Assembly: GCA_003552565.1 (NCBI GenBank)
Contig: PUNB01000182.1
Location: 1-6,616, forward strand
Direction of reading: 5' to 3'
From: Lentisphaerota bacterium
GTDB taxonomy: Bacteria; Verrucomicrobiota; Lentisphaeria; Oligosphaerales; PUNB01
DNA: 6,616 nt
The notes below the pieces were generated by a model. The model worked only from the letters and a program-made list of their open reading frames with translations, ran no database searches and had not been told where the DNA came from. Shown one piece after another: positions 1-5,240 of this stretch. The position numbers were made by a program, and so were the translations under genes. How positions within the stretch are numbered: position 1 is the first letter of the stretch; the number at the start of each line of letters is the position of its first letter.

Positions 1-410
1 CGACGGTCCGGAGTCCCGTCGTTACTTCGGTTCGCGGAGCAGTAGCCGCGGGACTCTGGACCGCAGAGCATTTGTTCTTCCGAGGCAGGTGCTGCCTGCT
101 GAGAAATCACCCGTCCGGCATTGCAATACCCCAGCGGCAGTGGTTCATCGAGGCGCTTGAAGACGTTTTCCATGGTCGGCAGCAGGCCGTCGGTCTTGAT
201 TTTATCCAGCACCTGCTTGACCTTGTCAGGCTGCGCTCGGGCCTTATGCAATAGATTGCCCTGCGAGAACTCGACCAGCATCTTTTCAGTGCCGGCCGAG
301 ATCAGGCTGCGGGAGGTCTGGATCAGGACCCGGCCCCGGCTGGCGGCGGGCGCCGGCACGTCCGCCAGTTCAGTTGCACCGGAGCGTAAATTTTGTAAAA
401 CTTGTTTCAT
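1..410 (-). CDS. Two-domain oxidoreductase (Zn-dehydrogenase-like N-terminus), partial, possibly disrupted
   Basis: The frame opens at ATG 408-410 and stays open for 136 codons to the window edge, so the 3' end is missing. Residues 1-103 match from memory the N-terminus of the 'bi-domain oxidoreductase' found in polysaccharide clusters: a GroES-like zinc-dehydrogenase domain fused to a Gfo/Idh/MocA NAD-binding domain, about 700 residues in full. Landmarks are MKQVLQNLRSG at 1-11, SLISAGTEKMLVEF at 35-48, a KARAQPDKVKQVLDKIKTDG stretch at 56-75, and LPLGYCNAGRV at 91-101. After residue 103 the family would continue with a glycine-rich segment and a GDRV-type motif. Here residues 104-136 look unrelated and are largely encoded by a hairpin repeat (5-62). 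The protein could carry an in-frame insertion, or the gene could be broken. Its likely role is sugar oxidation or reduction during glycan precursor synthesis; the substrate is unknown. Only a weak purine stretch (AAAAGAGA) precedes the start. Confidence 0.72.
   Translation of the reverse strand, partial: MKQVLQNLRSGATELADVPAPAASRGRVLIQTSRSLISAGTEKMLVEFSQGNLLHKARAQPDKVKQVLDKIKTDGLLPTMENVFKRLDEPLPLGYCNAGRVISQQAAPASEEQMLCGPESRGYCSANRSNDGTPDR
5..62. repeat. Long imperfect hairpin element inside the oxidoreductase frame
   Basis: Bases 5-26 and 41-62 are inverted copies, 18 of 22 identical, and three of the four differences still allow G-U pairing. The loop is 14 bases. The arms contain GAGTCCCG and CGGGACTC, related to the AGTCCCGTAGT core seen in intergenic repeats elsewhere in the window. 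A smaller 6-bp hairpin (83-97) sits just beside it. It has no T-run and lies in coding sequence, so I do not call it a terminator. Confidence 0.7.
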
Positions 411-478
411 GTCAATCTCTTTTATTTATTTTCAACCGCAGAATACGAAAAATTCACAAGAAAGGCTGCATTTTGAAC

Positions 479-508
479 CACGAATGGACACTAATTCACA
501 CTAATAGG
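479..508. repeat. Three degenerate 10-bp tandem units
   Basis: Three consecutive decamers read CACGAATGGA, CACTAATTCA and CACTAATAGG. They resemble the 'accacgaatggacac' type of intergenic repeat that I associate with PVC-group genomes. That taxonomic association is recalled, not tested. Confidence 0.5.
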
Positions 509-512
509 AACA

Positions 513-608
513 TTTGAACAGAAGATAACGAAGTAAGAGGATATAAATGCATCCCACTCTGCTGCTTCTCTGCGGTGGTCTCTAGCGAAGCGGGTGGTAA
601 ATATAATG
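513..608 (+). repeat. Left copy of a 96-bp direct repeat flanking the ATPase gene
   Basis: This stretch aligns without gaps to 2350-2445 in the same orientation (constant offset 1837), with about 10 mismatches, roughly 90% identity. It starts TTTGAACAGAAGATAAC and ends AGCGGGTGGTAAATATAATG. Half of the differences fall in one 6-base block (573-578, CGGTGG against TAGCTA), while the adjoining TCTCTAGCGAAGCGGGTGG is identical. There is no reading frame of note. Together with the right copy it brackets the whole ATPase gene. Confidence 0.88.
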
Positions 609-688
609 TTTTTCTGCGTAATTCTGCGTATTTTGTGGTTTAAATTCATCGCCTGCTTCTGTTGAAAAACTTTTTGTAATGGAACGCC

Positions 689-719
689 CGACACTCCGAT
701 ACCCCGATACCCCGGCTTC
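689..719. repeat. 8-bp tandem repeat abutting the ATPase 3' end
   Basis: Units CGACACTC, CGATACCC and CGATACCC follow in register, with a degenerate fourth unit CGGCTTC. The array ends 7 bases before the ATPase stop codon (727-729, minus strand), so it lies immediately downstream of that gene. A similar 8-bp periodicity occurs upstream of the gene near 2176-2200. Confidence 0.55.
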
Positions 720-726
720 CGACACA

Positions 727-2121
727 CTAGCGGAGTTCGAAGAGGTTGGTTATCAGATGCACGTCGCTTCTTGTCGCGGCCTTATGCATCAATTCTTTGG
801 TAAAACCGCTTTTGCTGAAGAGAACATACTGCAACGTATCCGCAACGGGCAAATTGTAATCTGCAATCGTTTTTTCCAAGTCGTTAAGCACCGAAATTCC
901 GACTTTTAAATTGGACCATTTACATTCACCGACAACGGACAGTTGATTGTGCCGGTTTATACCCGCCGCGTCAATCTCGTAATGTCTGTCCCATTGTCTG
1001 CCGATTTTGACGGCATCGAATCTGTCCACGCTATACTTCAAGAACGCGCGGGCCAGTTCTTCGAAACAGAAGCTTAGATGATTCTGAAGCAAGGGCTGTA
1101 TTTTTGTCAATCCCCTCTCCACATTGCCGAATTCAAAGAGACTTTCATAAGGATATATACAACCGAACCATAGACGCAAGAACGGGTCGGTGACAGTATA
1201 GGTCCCTTTTTTGGATTTAGCGGGGTTTTTTTCCAGAACCGGCGTTTCCCGAGCCACGATATAAAGGTCTTTTAAAATATCGAGATAGCGTGTGATTTGG
1301 TTTGCCGGCAGCCCCAGTTTTCCGGCGATTTCCGATATCCGCGTGGAACCTCCGCTTATAGTCTCCATAAGACTCCAGCAAGTGTTTGGAACTTCCACCT
1401 CTTCCAGTAAAAGATTGCGGGCTTCCGAGGCCATGGGTGAAAGTGAGTTTATTATGCCGTCCCGCAGCGCAGTGTCGAAGTTGTCGTAGGGTTCGAGGAG
1501 TTCGAGATAACGCGGCACGCCTCCACAGAGCGCGTACCGTTCCACAAGTTCGCGCTGGGTGTTGTCACGGCAGAAATCTTTGACATGGCTATACGGCATC
1601 GGGAGCAGAAGCACTTGCCCGTCAGAACGTCCGTAGAGAGGGGAGGAGTGGGCCAAAGTTTCCCGGTGCATCATTGATGTGACCGAGCCGCAAAGGATGA
1701 GCAGCATATTCTGCCGGGACCATTGTTCGTCCCACCATTTCTGCATAATGCTGGAGAATGCTTTTTCAGCTTGACATAAATACTGGTATTCATCGATTAT
1801 AAACACCAGCTTATTCTGTTGCTGTTTAACCCTGTCAAATGCTTCGAAAAGCGCGTACCAGTCATCGAAGCGGCTGGTATTGAGCATGTTTTCATCCAGG
1901 CAGACGGCCATTGCCCGGGCCATGGCGTTGCGCTGCGATTGTATGCCGCCCCGGTCGGCCATATAATAAACCGCGCGCTTGCCCTTTGAGAAGTGCTTAA
2001 GCAAAGTTGTCTTGCCCATTCGCCGGCGTCCATAAACAACCGCCATCTGGCTTCCCTGGCGTTGATAAAGTTTTTCCAGGAAGCTCAATTCTTTATTTCG
2101 GTTGGAGAATTTAAAATTCAT
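727..2121 (-). CDS. P-loop ATPase with C-terminal DUF234 / PD-(D/E)XK-like domain
   Basis: A complete 464-residue protein starting at ATG 2119-2121. It belongs to the stand-alone 'archaeal-type' STAND/AAA-like ATPases (ATPase_2 plus DUF234). The Walker A motif is GRRRMGKTTLL at 31-41 and Walker B is LVFIIDEYQYL at 105-115. A sensor-like ILCGSVTSMM lies at 142-151, LYGRSDG at 162-168 offers a candidate arginine finger, and the family-typical GGVPRYLELL is at 200-209. A winged-helix region spans about 247-290, followed by YTVTDPFLRLWFG (308-320). The end carries YEID (381-384) and GECKW (398-402), a D...ExK arrangement like PD-(D/E)XK nucleases; whether it cuts DNA is unknown. The family's role is poorly understood. 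It is cytoplasmic: no signal peptide or membrane segment. The gene is unrelated to glycan synthesis, has its own upstream promoter candidate, lacks a Shine-Dalgarno, and is flanked by long direct repeats, suggesting a transferred cargo gene. Confidence 0.9.
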   Translation of the reverse strand: MNFKFSNRNKELSFLEKLYQRQGSQMAVVYGRRRMGKTTLLKHFSKGKRAVYYMADRGGIQSQRNAMARAMAVCLDENMLNTSRFDDWYALFEAFDRVKQQQNKLVFIIDEYQYLCQAEKAFSSIMQKWWDEQWSRQNMLLILCGSVTSMMHRETLAHSSPLYGRSDGQVLLLPMPYSHVKDFCRDNTQRELVERYALCGGVPRYLELLEPYDNFDTALRDGIINSLSPMASEARNLLLEEVEVPNTCWSLMETISGGSTRISEIAGKLGLPANQITRYLDILKDLYIVARETPVLEKNPAKSKKGTYTVTDPFLRLWFGCIYPYESLFEFGNVERGLTKIQPLLQNHLSFCFEELARAFLKYSVDRFDAVKIGRQWDRHYEIDAAGINRHNQLSVVGECKWSNLKVGISVLNDLEKTIADYNLPVADTLQYVLFSKSGFTKELMHKAATRSDVHLITNLFELR

Positions 2122-2130
2122 ATTGAAAAT

Positions 2131-2162
2131 ATAATAATATAAAATATAATTATTGCAAGCAA
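2131..2162 (-). promoter_or_regulatory. Putative sigma-70-like promoter of the ATPase gene
   Basis: On the minus strand TTGCTT (2162-2157) is followed after 17 bases by TATTAT (2139-2134). An overlapping alternative is TTGCAA (2158-2153), 16 bases, TATTAT (2136-2131). The tract from 2122 to 2158 is almost pure A/T, in contrast to the surroundings. A start point 6-8 bases below either -10 box would give a leader of only a few bases, which agrees with the absence of a Shine-Dalgarno. AT-rich DNA produces such boxes easily by chance. Confidence 0.35.
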
Positions 2163-2250
2163 GAGAGATTAATAGGACTGCGGGACTACGGGACTGCGGA
2201 ACGAAAGGACGACGGCATTTTTAACAACTACCTGAATCCGTTAAAAATTG

Positions 2251-2331
2251 AATAGAAGATCGCGAAGGCAACGAAGAGGTGTCAATAATTTTCTGCGTTG
2301 CCTTCCTTCGTTTTCTTTGCTACCTTCTGTT
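2251..2331. repeat. Interrupted palindrome with AACAGAAG ends
   Basis: GAAGGCAACG at 2264-2273 pairs perfectly with CGTTGCCTTC at 2296-2305. Outside it, AATAGAAG (2251-2258) pairs with CTTCTGTT (2324-2331) with one G-U. The latter can alternatively pair perfectly with AACAGAAG at 2354-2361, the start of the right 96-bp repeat, so two mutually exclusive folds are possible. Confidence 0.6.
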
Positions 2332-2349
2332 AAAATGTGTTCCTGTTTT

Positions 2350-2445
2350 TTTGAACAGAAGATAACAAAGTAAGAGGATATAAGTGCAGCTCACTCTGCT
2401 GCTTCTCTGTAGCTATCTCTAGCGAAGCGGGTGGTAAATATTATG
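2350..2445 (+). repeat. Right copy of the 96-bp direct repeat flanking the ATPase gene
   Basis: This is the partner of 513-608 in the same orientation and without gaps. It begins TTTGAACAGAAGATAAC and ends with GGTGGTAAATATTATG. The matched flanks outside the 96 bases differ (T-rich before, TGCATTACAG-like after), so the boundaries are reasonably sharp. It lies about 230 bp upstream of the ATPase start codon. Confidence 0.88.
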
Positions 2446-2559
2446 CATTACAGATTACGAATTATGATTAGGGACTAGTCCCGTAGTGCTTAAGTTTTCC
2501 GCCCTCCGGCCTCAGTTTTCCGCCTCGTCGCCCTGTCGTCCTGCAGCCCTATTAGCAAC

Positions 2560-3921
2560 TTACACTTCCGAAACAACGAAACGCAATTTTCCGGTTCGGG
2601 TCCTTTGTAATTCATTTACGTGGACGATTTCGATCTCAGTATCTTCGCCCACTCTTTTAATCAGTTCGCAATATAGTTTTTTCTCATCCTCCTCCGTGTA
2701 AGCGGCATTGCGTACAATTCGGACAATTATTTTCCCTGGTTCCCGCTGATAAATCTGCGCTTCTCGCACATTAGTCATCTCCGCAAATACATGATACATC
2801 CTGCCAATCTTAGTGTTGTCCTTCAACACGATGTAATCTTCCCGGCGGCCATCGATCTGTTTAACTATCCGTCCCGGCCGCCCGCACGAACATTTTTCCT
2901 CCGACATTTCAGCAACATCCCCGACATCGTACCTAATCATGGGAGTTGCCGGATTAGTGAAATTGCTTCCGATTATTTTATAGGTTTCATTATCATCATT
3001 CGGAACGAATTCGACTGCCGCGTAATCTTCATCCACATGCAGCTTGCCTTCCGGGCACTCTGAAATATTCGCCACGCCTTCCGCCATACCGTAATGTTCT
3101 TTCGGCTTAACCCCGAATGCGCGTTCGATGACAGCCGCCTGATTAGGCATTAGGTTTTCCGCTCCGGTCGTGACATGTTGGACGGGAAATCCAATACTTT
3201 CCCCTTTTTCACAAAGATACGCTGCCAGCAATGCTAGAATTGAAGGATACCCGTGCAGCCACGGCGGCTGTTTCTTCCGGAGATGGGTTATATAACTTTC
3301 CATGTTTTCAGGATTTAGATGATAACCGCTGTAGAGAATCTGGCGTCCGGGCAGGTTATAGCGCCAGAATGGCGGTCTTTCCTGGGTCAGCGGCACCACC
3401 GAGCGTCCACCGAAGTGAGCACACCAGGCATCCAGATTTATCCCATGCCATCGCCGGTATCGCCACCAGGTCGCCCACATCTCATGGTTCGCTGCCTTTG
3501 CAACCCAAAATTCAAGTCCTGTTCCGGTACTGCCGCTGGTATGCGCTTTGAAGCAATCTGTTTTAGATACAGCCGTTGAGAAGAAATCCTGTGGACTGTC
3601 CTGAACCATCTTTTTAGTAAGAATGGGCAGTTTTTTAAGATCATCCAGCCCTTGAAAGTCCTCTGCTTTCAAGTTTAGTTCTTCTGCCAAACGCTGATAG
3701 TAGGGGACTGTGTTAAAACAGTGTGTCAGAAAATGCTTTAGACGTTTATCTCTGAAAGCGACTATATCCGCTTCTTTCCAGAACGTTCTAGCCTCATATT
3801 CCTTCAGTCGCTTTCTAAACTCCGCGTTATACCGCTGTTTTTTTATACACCAGCCCTGGAGAGAAGCAAAAGCATTCTGCAGCGGCCAGGGAAATTGCGT
3901 GTATAGCGATTCAAGATTCAT
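2560..3921 (-). CDS. CapK / phenylacetate-CoA ligase-like adenylate-forming protein
   Basis: A 453-residue protein read from ATG 3919-3921. A GTG five codons upstream (3934-3936) would give 458, but the ATG start aligns with family N-termini (MNLESLYTQFPWPLQN) and has a better ribosome-binding site. It belongs to the ANL adenylating superfamily, in the CapK branch found in capsule and O-antigen clusters. Visible motifs are the phosphate-binding loop HTSGSTGTGLEF (127-138), HYGMAEG (276-282), RYDVGD (330-335), a CSCGRPG pair of cysteines (344-350), GRREDYI (358-364), and the C-terminal lysine motif RTGKLRF (441-447). The length is normal for the family and key residues look intact. It should activate a carboxylate as an acyl-adenylate or CoA thioester, perhaps to provide an acyl group for the nearby acyltransferase; that link is inference. 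The exact substrate of CapK proteins is not established. It is cytoplasmic and translationally coupled to the glycosyltransferase. Confidence 0.92.
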   Translation of the reverse strand: MNLESLYTQFPWPLQNAFASLQGWCIKKQRYNAEFRKRLKEYEARTFWKEADIVAFRDKRLKHFLTHCFNTVPYYQRLAEELNLKAEDFQGLDDLKKLPILTKKMVQDSPQDFFSTAVSKTDCFKAHTSGSTGTGLEFWVAKAANHEMWATWWRYRRWHGINLDAWCAHFGGRSVVPLTQERPPFWRYNLPGRQILYSGYHLNPENMESYITHLRKKQPPWLHGYPSILALLAAYLCEKGESIGFPVQHVTTGAENLMPNQAAVIERAFGVKPKEHYGMAEGVANISECPEGKLHVDEDYAAVEFVPNDDNETYKIIGSNFTNPATPMIRYDVGDVAEMSEEKCSCGRPGRIVKQIDGRREDYIVLKDNTKIGRMYHVFAEMTNVREAQIYQREPGKIIVRIVRNAAYTEEDEKKLYCELIKRVGEDTEIEIVHVNELQRTRTGKLRFVVSEV

Positions 3922-3933
3922 TGGATATTTGAA

Positions 3934-3939
3934 CACCTC
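3934..3939 (-). promoter_or_regulatory. Ribosome-binding site overlapping the upstream stop codon
   Basis: GAGGTG on the minus strand lies 12 bases before ATG 3921, a little longer than ideal. It shares two bases (GA) with the TGA stop (3938-3940) of the glycosyltransferase. It is the clearest Shine-Dalgarno in the window. It supports the ATG over the GTG at 3934-3936, which would itself be part of this site, and suggests translational coupling. Confidence 0.5.
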
Positions 3940-5053
3940 ATGGTTTATTTACATCCCGCATCAATTCTAACATTTGCTCCGCCGACCTTTGCCAGGAGAA
4001 AAGTTTTATACGTTGCAAGCCTTTGTCAATCAGTATATCTCGAAGTCCCTTTTGGTTGCGGAGGCGCAATATCGCATCCGCAAAGGCCTCCGGCCGCCCC
4101 GGCGGCACGAGCAGTCCAGCATCGCCGACCACCTCAGGAATCGCCGTGCAATTGGAGGCGACCACCGGGCACTGATGCGCCATGGCCTCGAGGGGGGGAT
4201 TGCCGAACCCTTCCAGGCGGCTGGGAAAGAGCAGGCAGAAAGCCTGTTGATACAACTCCGTCAGCTGTTCATGGTTTACGTATCCAAGGAAGGTTGCGGC
4301 GGAGCACACTTTCAGCTTTTCCGCGTATTCTTCGAGGGGTCGCCAGTCCCCCGGCCCGACTACATACAGATGCCATTCGATGTTTGAAGTCAACTCTTGC
4401 AGCCGCTTCAAAGTGTCTAGCAGAGACGGGGTGTCTTTATGTTCAGCCGGAGATTGAATTGCCAGCAATATGTTTGACTCGGCTCCCCGGTTGATTCTCT
4501 CTCCGGCTTTCTTCAGCGCTATTCGGGATAAGCCGTTATGGATGGTAATAAGACTATTCGCCGAAGACGAAGGAACGCGCTTTGCCGCTTCAGCTTTCAT
4601 GTAGTCTGAAATGAATACGTTGGCGGCGGCTTTATTAATTGCTCGTCGAGCCAGTATATCCTTGAACAGCTTACTGAATTGGAGCTTCCTAAGTCGCGAC
4701 GCGAGTGAGCATTCAAACCGAAATAGATTTTGGTGGTGGACAATTTGCGGGGTGCGGCATCGGGGGACATGAAACTGAGTACTGATGACAGATTCCGCCT
4801 GGATCCTGTCAATGCGACTCCCGAGGAATAAGAATTGACCGAGGAAGCGCCTCCAGGGCGGATGGTTGGCCATGAAACACTCCACGGCAAGTTCCGGCAG
4901 TTCGGATTTAATCCTTTCAGCGGTTTCCTGTCTGCCGGCAAAAACCTTGACAATTTCAACATCCGGATGCTCACGCCAGGCGTGGAGCAGTCCCAGCAGA
5001 ACGACGAGCCCGCCGCCGGGAGCGATGTTGACGGCATTGATGATGATTTTCAT
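3938..5053 (-). CDS. Glycosyltransferase, GT4 family (GT-B fold)
   Basis: A complete 371-residue protein starting at ATG 5051-5053. It transfers a sugar from a nucleotide-sugar donor to a lipid-linked glycan repeat unit at the cytoplasmic face of the inner membrane. The N-terminal half carries the glycine-rich loop APGGG (11-15) after a short beta strand, and HHQN at 106-109. The C-terminal half is the donor-binding domain: IHNG (171-174), VVGPG (231-235), FLGYVN (255-260), the hallmark E-x7-E segment EGFGNPPLE (281-289), and GDAGLLVPPG (310-319). The length is typical for GT4. There is no signal peptide or clear membrane helix. Donor and acceptor cannot be read from the sequence. A 187-bp repeat-bearing gap separates it from the acyltransferase, and it is tightly coupled to the CapK-like gene. 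No good Shine-Dalgarno precedes the start. Confidence 0.93.
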   Translation of the reverse strand: MKIIINAVNIAPGGGLVVLLGLLHAWREHPDVEIVKVFAGRQETAERIKSELPELAVECFMANHPPWRRFLGQFLFLGSRIDRIQAESVISTQFHVPRCRTPQIVHHQNLFRFECSLASRLRKLQFSKLFKDILARRAINKAAANVFISDYMKAEAAKRVPSSSANSLITIHNGLSRIALKKAGERINRGAESNILLAIQSPAEHKDTPSLLDTLKRLQELTSNIEWHLYVVGPGDWRPLEEYAEKLKVCSAATFLGYVNHEQLTELYQQAFCLLFPSRLEGFGNPPLEAMAHQCPVVASNCTAIPEVVGDAGLLVPPGRPEAFADAILRLRNQKGLRDILIDKGLQRIKLFSWQRSAEQMLELMRDVNKP

Positions 5054-5069
5054 TGATTATCTAAGGAAG

Positions 5070-5137
5070 TACTACGGGAGTCCTCGCCCGTAGCCGATGC
5101 ATGCCGCTCACCGATACGGCCGAGGGCGACCGTATTA
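5070..5137. repeat. Palindromic intergenic element upstream of the glycosyltransferase
   Basis: Bases 5070-5086 (TACTACGGGAGTCCTCG) and the reverse complement of 5121-5137 agree at 13 of 17 positions. A second possible pairing inside uses CTCGCCCGTA against a CGGCCGAG stretch, so the element can fold as a compound stem. It contains ACTACGGGAGT, one base from the inverse of the AGTCCCGTAGT core found elsewhere in the window. CGGTTCGCGG just beyond it (5142-5151) recurs exactly at 28-37 in the hairpin of the oxidoreductase frame. Confidence 0.6.
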
Positions 5138-5182
5138 CCAGCGGTTCGCGGCAAAGACGGGAATAAATTCAAGTCTATCGAC

Positions 5183-5213
5183 TGCGTGGAGGATTGATCC
5201 TGATTTGGACGCA
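5183..5213. repeat. Small hairpin downstream of the acyltransferase
   Basis: TGCGT (5183-5187) pairs with ACGCA (5209-5213), enclosing AGGAT-TG-ATCCT (5190-5201). On the minus strand it lies about 28 bases beyond the acyltransferase stop. No T-run follows it on that strand, so an intrinsic terminator is not supported. A perfect 12-base palindrome ATCCCATGGGAT (5221-5232) sits between it and the stop codon. Confidence 0.35.
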
Positions 5214-5240
5214 CAAAGAAATCCCATGGGATAGTTGTGA

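Larger units (their letters stand above)
434..640. repeat. Inverted-repeat pair bracketing the left 96-bp direct repeat
   Basis: Bases 434-463 read AACCGCAGAATACG and onward. The reverse complement of 611-640 reads AACCACAAAATACG and onward. The arms agree at 22 of 30 positions. Between them lie the decamer array and the left copy of the 96-bp direct repeat, which gives a nested, transposon-like layout with no coding capacity. Such dispersed palindromic intergenic repeats are typical of non-autonomous elements, but no target-site duplication is evident. Confidence 0.5.
411..726. other. Gene-free repeat-rich intergenic block
   Basis: These 316 bases separate the ATPase stop codon from the oxidoreductase start. 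I find no credible gene. The block holds, from low to high coordinate: an imperfect inverted-repeat arm (434-463), three degenerate decamers (479-508), a 96-bp direct repeat (513-608), the partner inverted arm (611-640), a second pairing of AACAGAAG (517-524) with CTTCTGTT (656-663), and an 8-bp tandem repeat (689-719). A short minus-strand frame that covers 491-727 runs through these repeats and looks like translated repeat sequence. I saw no convincing promoter for the oxidoreductase. Confidence 0.75.
2170..2554. repeat. Outer inverted-repeat pair of the 2.2-2.55 kb intergenic block
   Basis: Bases 2170-2192 (TAATAGGACTGCGGGACTAC and on) match the reverse complement of 2532-2554 at 19 of 23 positions. 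The interval of about 385 bp encloses the hairpin at 2251-2331 and the right copy of the 96-bp direct repeat. An exact inverted 11-mer (ACTACGGGACT at 2185-2195, AGTCCCGTAGT at 2477-2487) adds a second layer. The layout is like a small non-autonomous element with terminal inverted repeats, although it may simply be stacked palindromic repeats. Confidence 0.55.
2122..2559. other. Gene-free composite of nested repeats upstream of the ATPase gene
   Basis: These 438 bases lie between the CapK-like stop codon and the ATPase start. They contain an AT-rich promoter-like tract (2122-2162), an 8-bp periodic stretch (about 2176-2200), an outer inverted repeat (2170-2192 with 2532-2554), a hairpin (2251-2331), the right 96-bp direct repeat (2350-2445), a perfect 12-base palindrome GGGACTAGTCCC (2471-2482), and AGTTTTCCGCC repeated at 2493-2503 and 2514-2524. 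I see no gene and no T-tailed terminator for the CapK-like gene. Confidence 0.75.

Noticed and set aside
5..62. Intrinsic transcription terminator
   Set aside because: The stem is strong, but no T-run follows on either strand, and the sequence lies in an open reading frame.
72..504. Plus-strand frames of 60 and 127 residues
   Set aside because: They are antisense to the oxidoreductase N-terminus, whose minus-strand protein matches a known family far better. The longer one continues into repeats.
479..719. CRISPR-like array
   Set aside because: The short tandem repeats are contiguous 8-10 bp units without spacers of regular length, and no cas gene is present.
491..727. 78-residue minus-strand frame downstream of the ATPase gene
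   Set aside because: It runs through the 96-bp direct repeat, the decamers and the 8-bp tandem repeat. The protein looks like translated repeat sequence, with no domain and no ribosome-binding site.
513..2445. Insertion sequence or composite transposon
   Set aside because: The direct repeats carry no transposase, and the enclosed gene is an ATPase with no DDE, HUH or recombinase motif. I kept the structure only as a possible cargo unit.
3940..4494. 184-residue plus-strand frame
   Set aside because: It lies antisense within the glycosyltransferase gene, which has clear GT4 motifs. The antisense protein shows no recognisable motif.
5221..5232. Perfect palindrome ATCCCATGGGAT as terminator or operator
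   Set aside because: It has no loop and no T-run, and it lies just after a stop codon rather than at a promoter. One 12-base palindrome can occur by chance.
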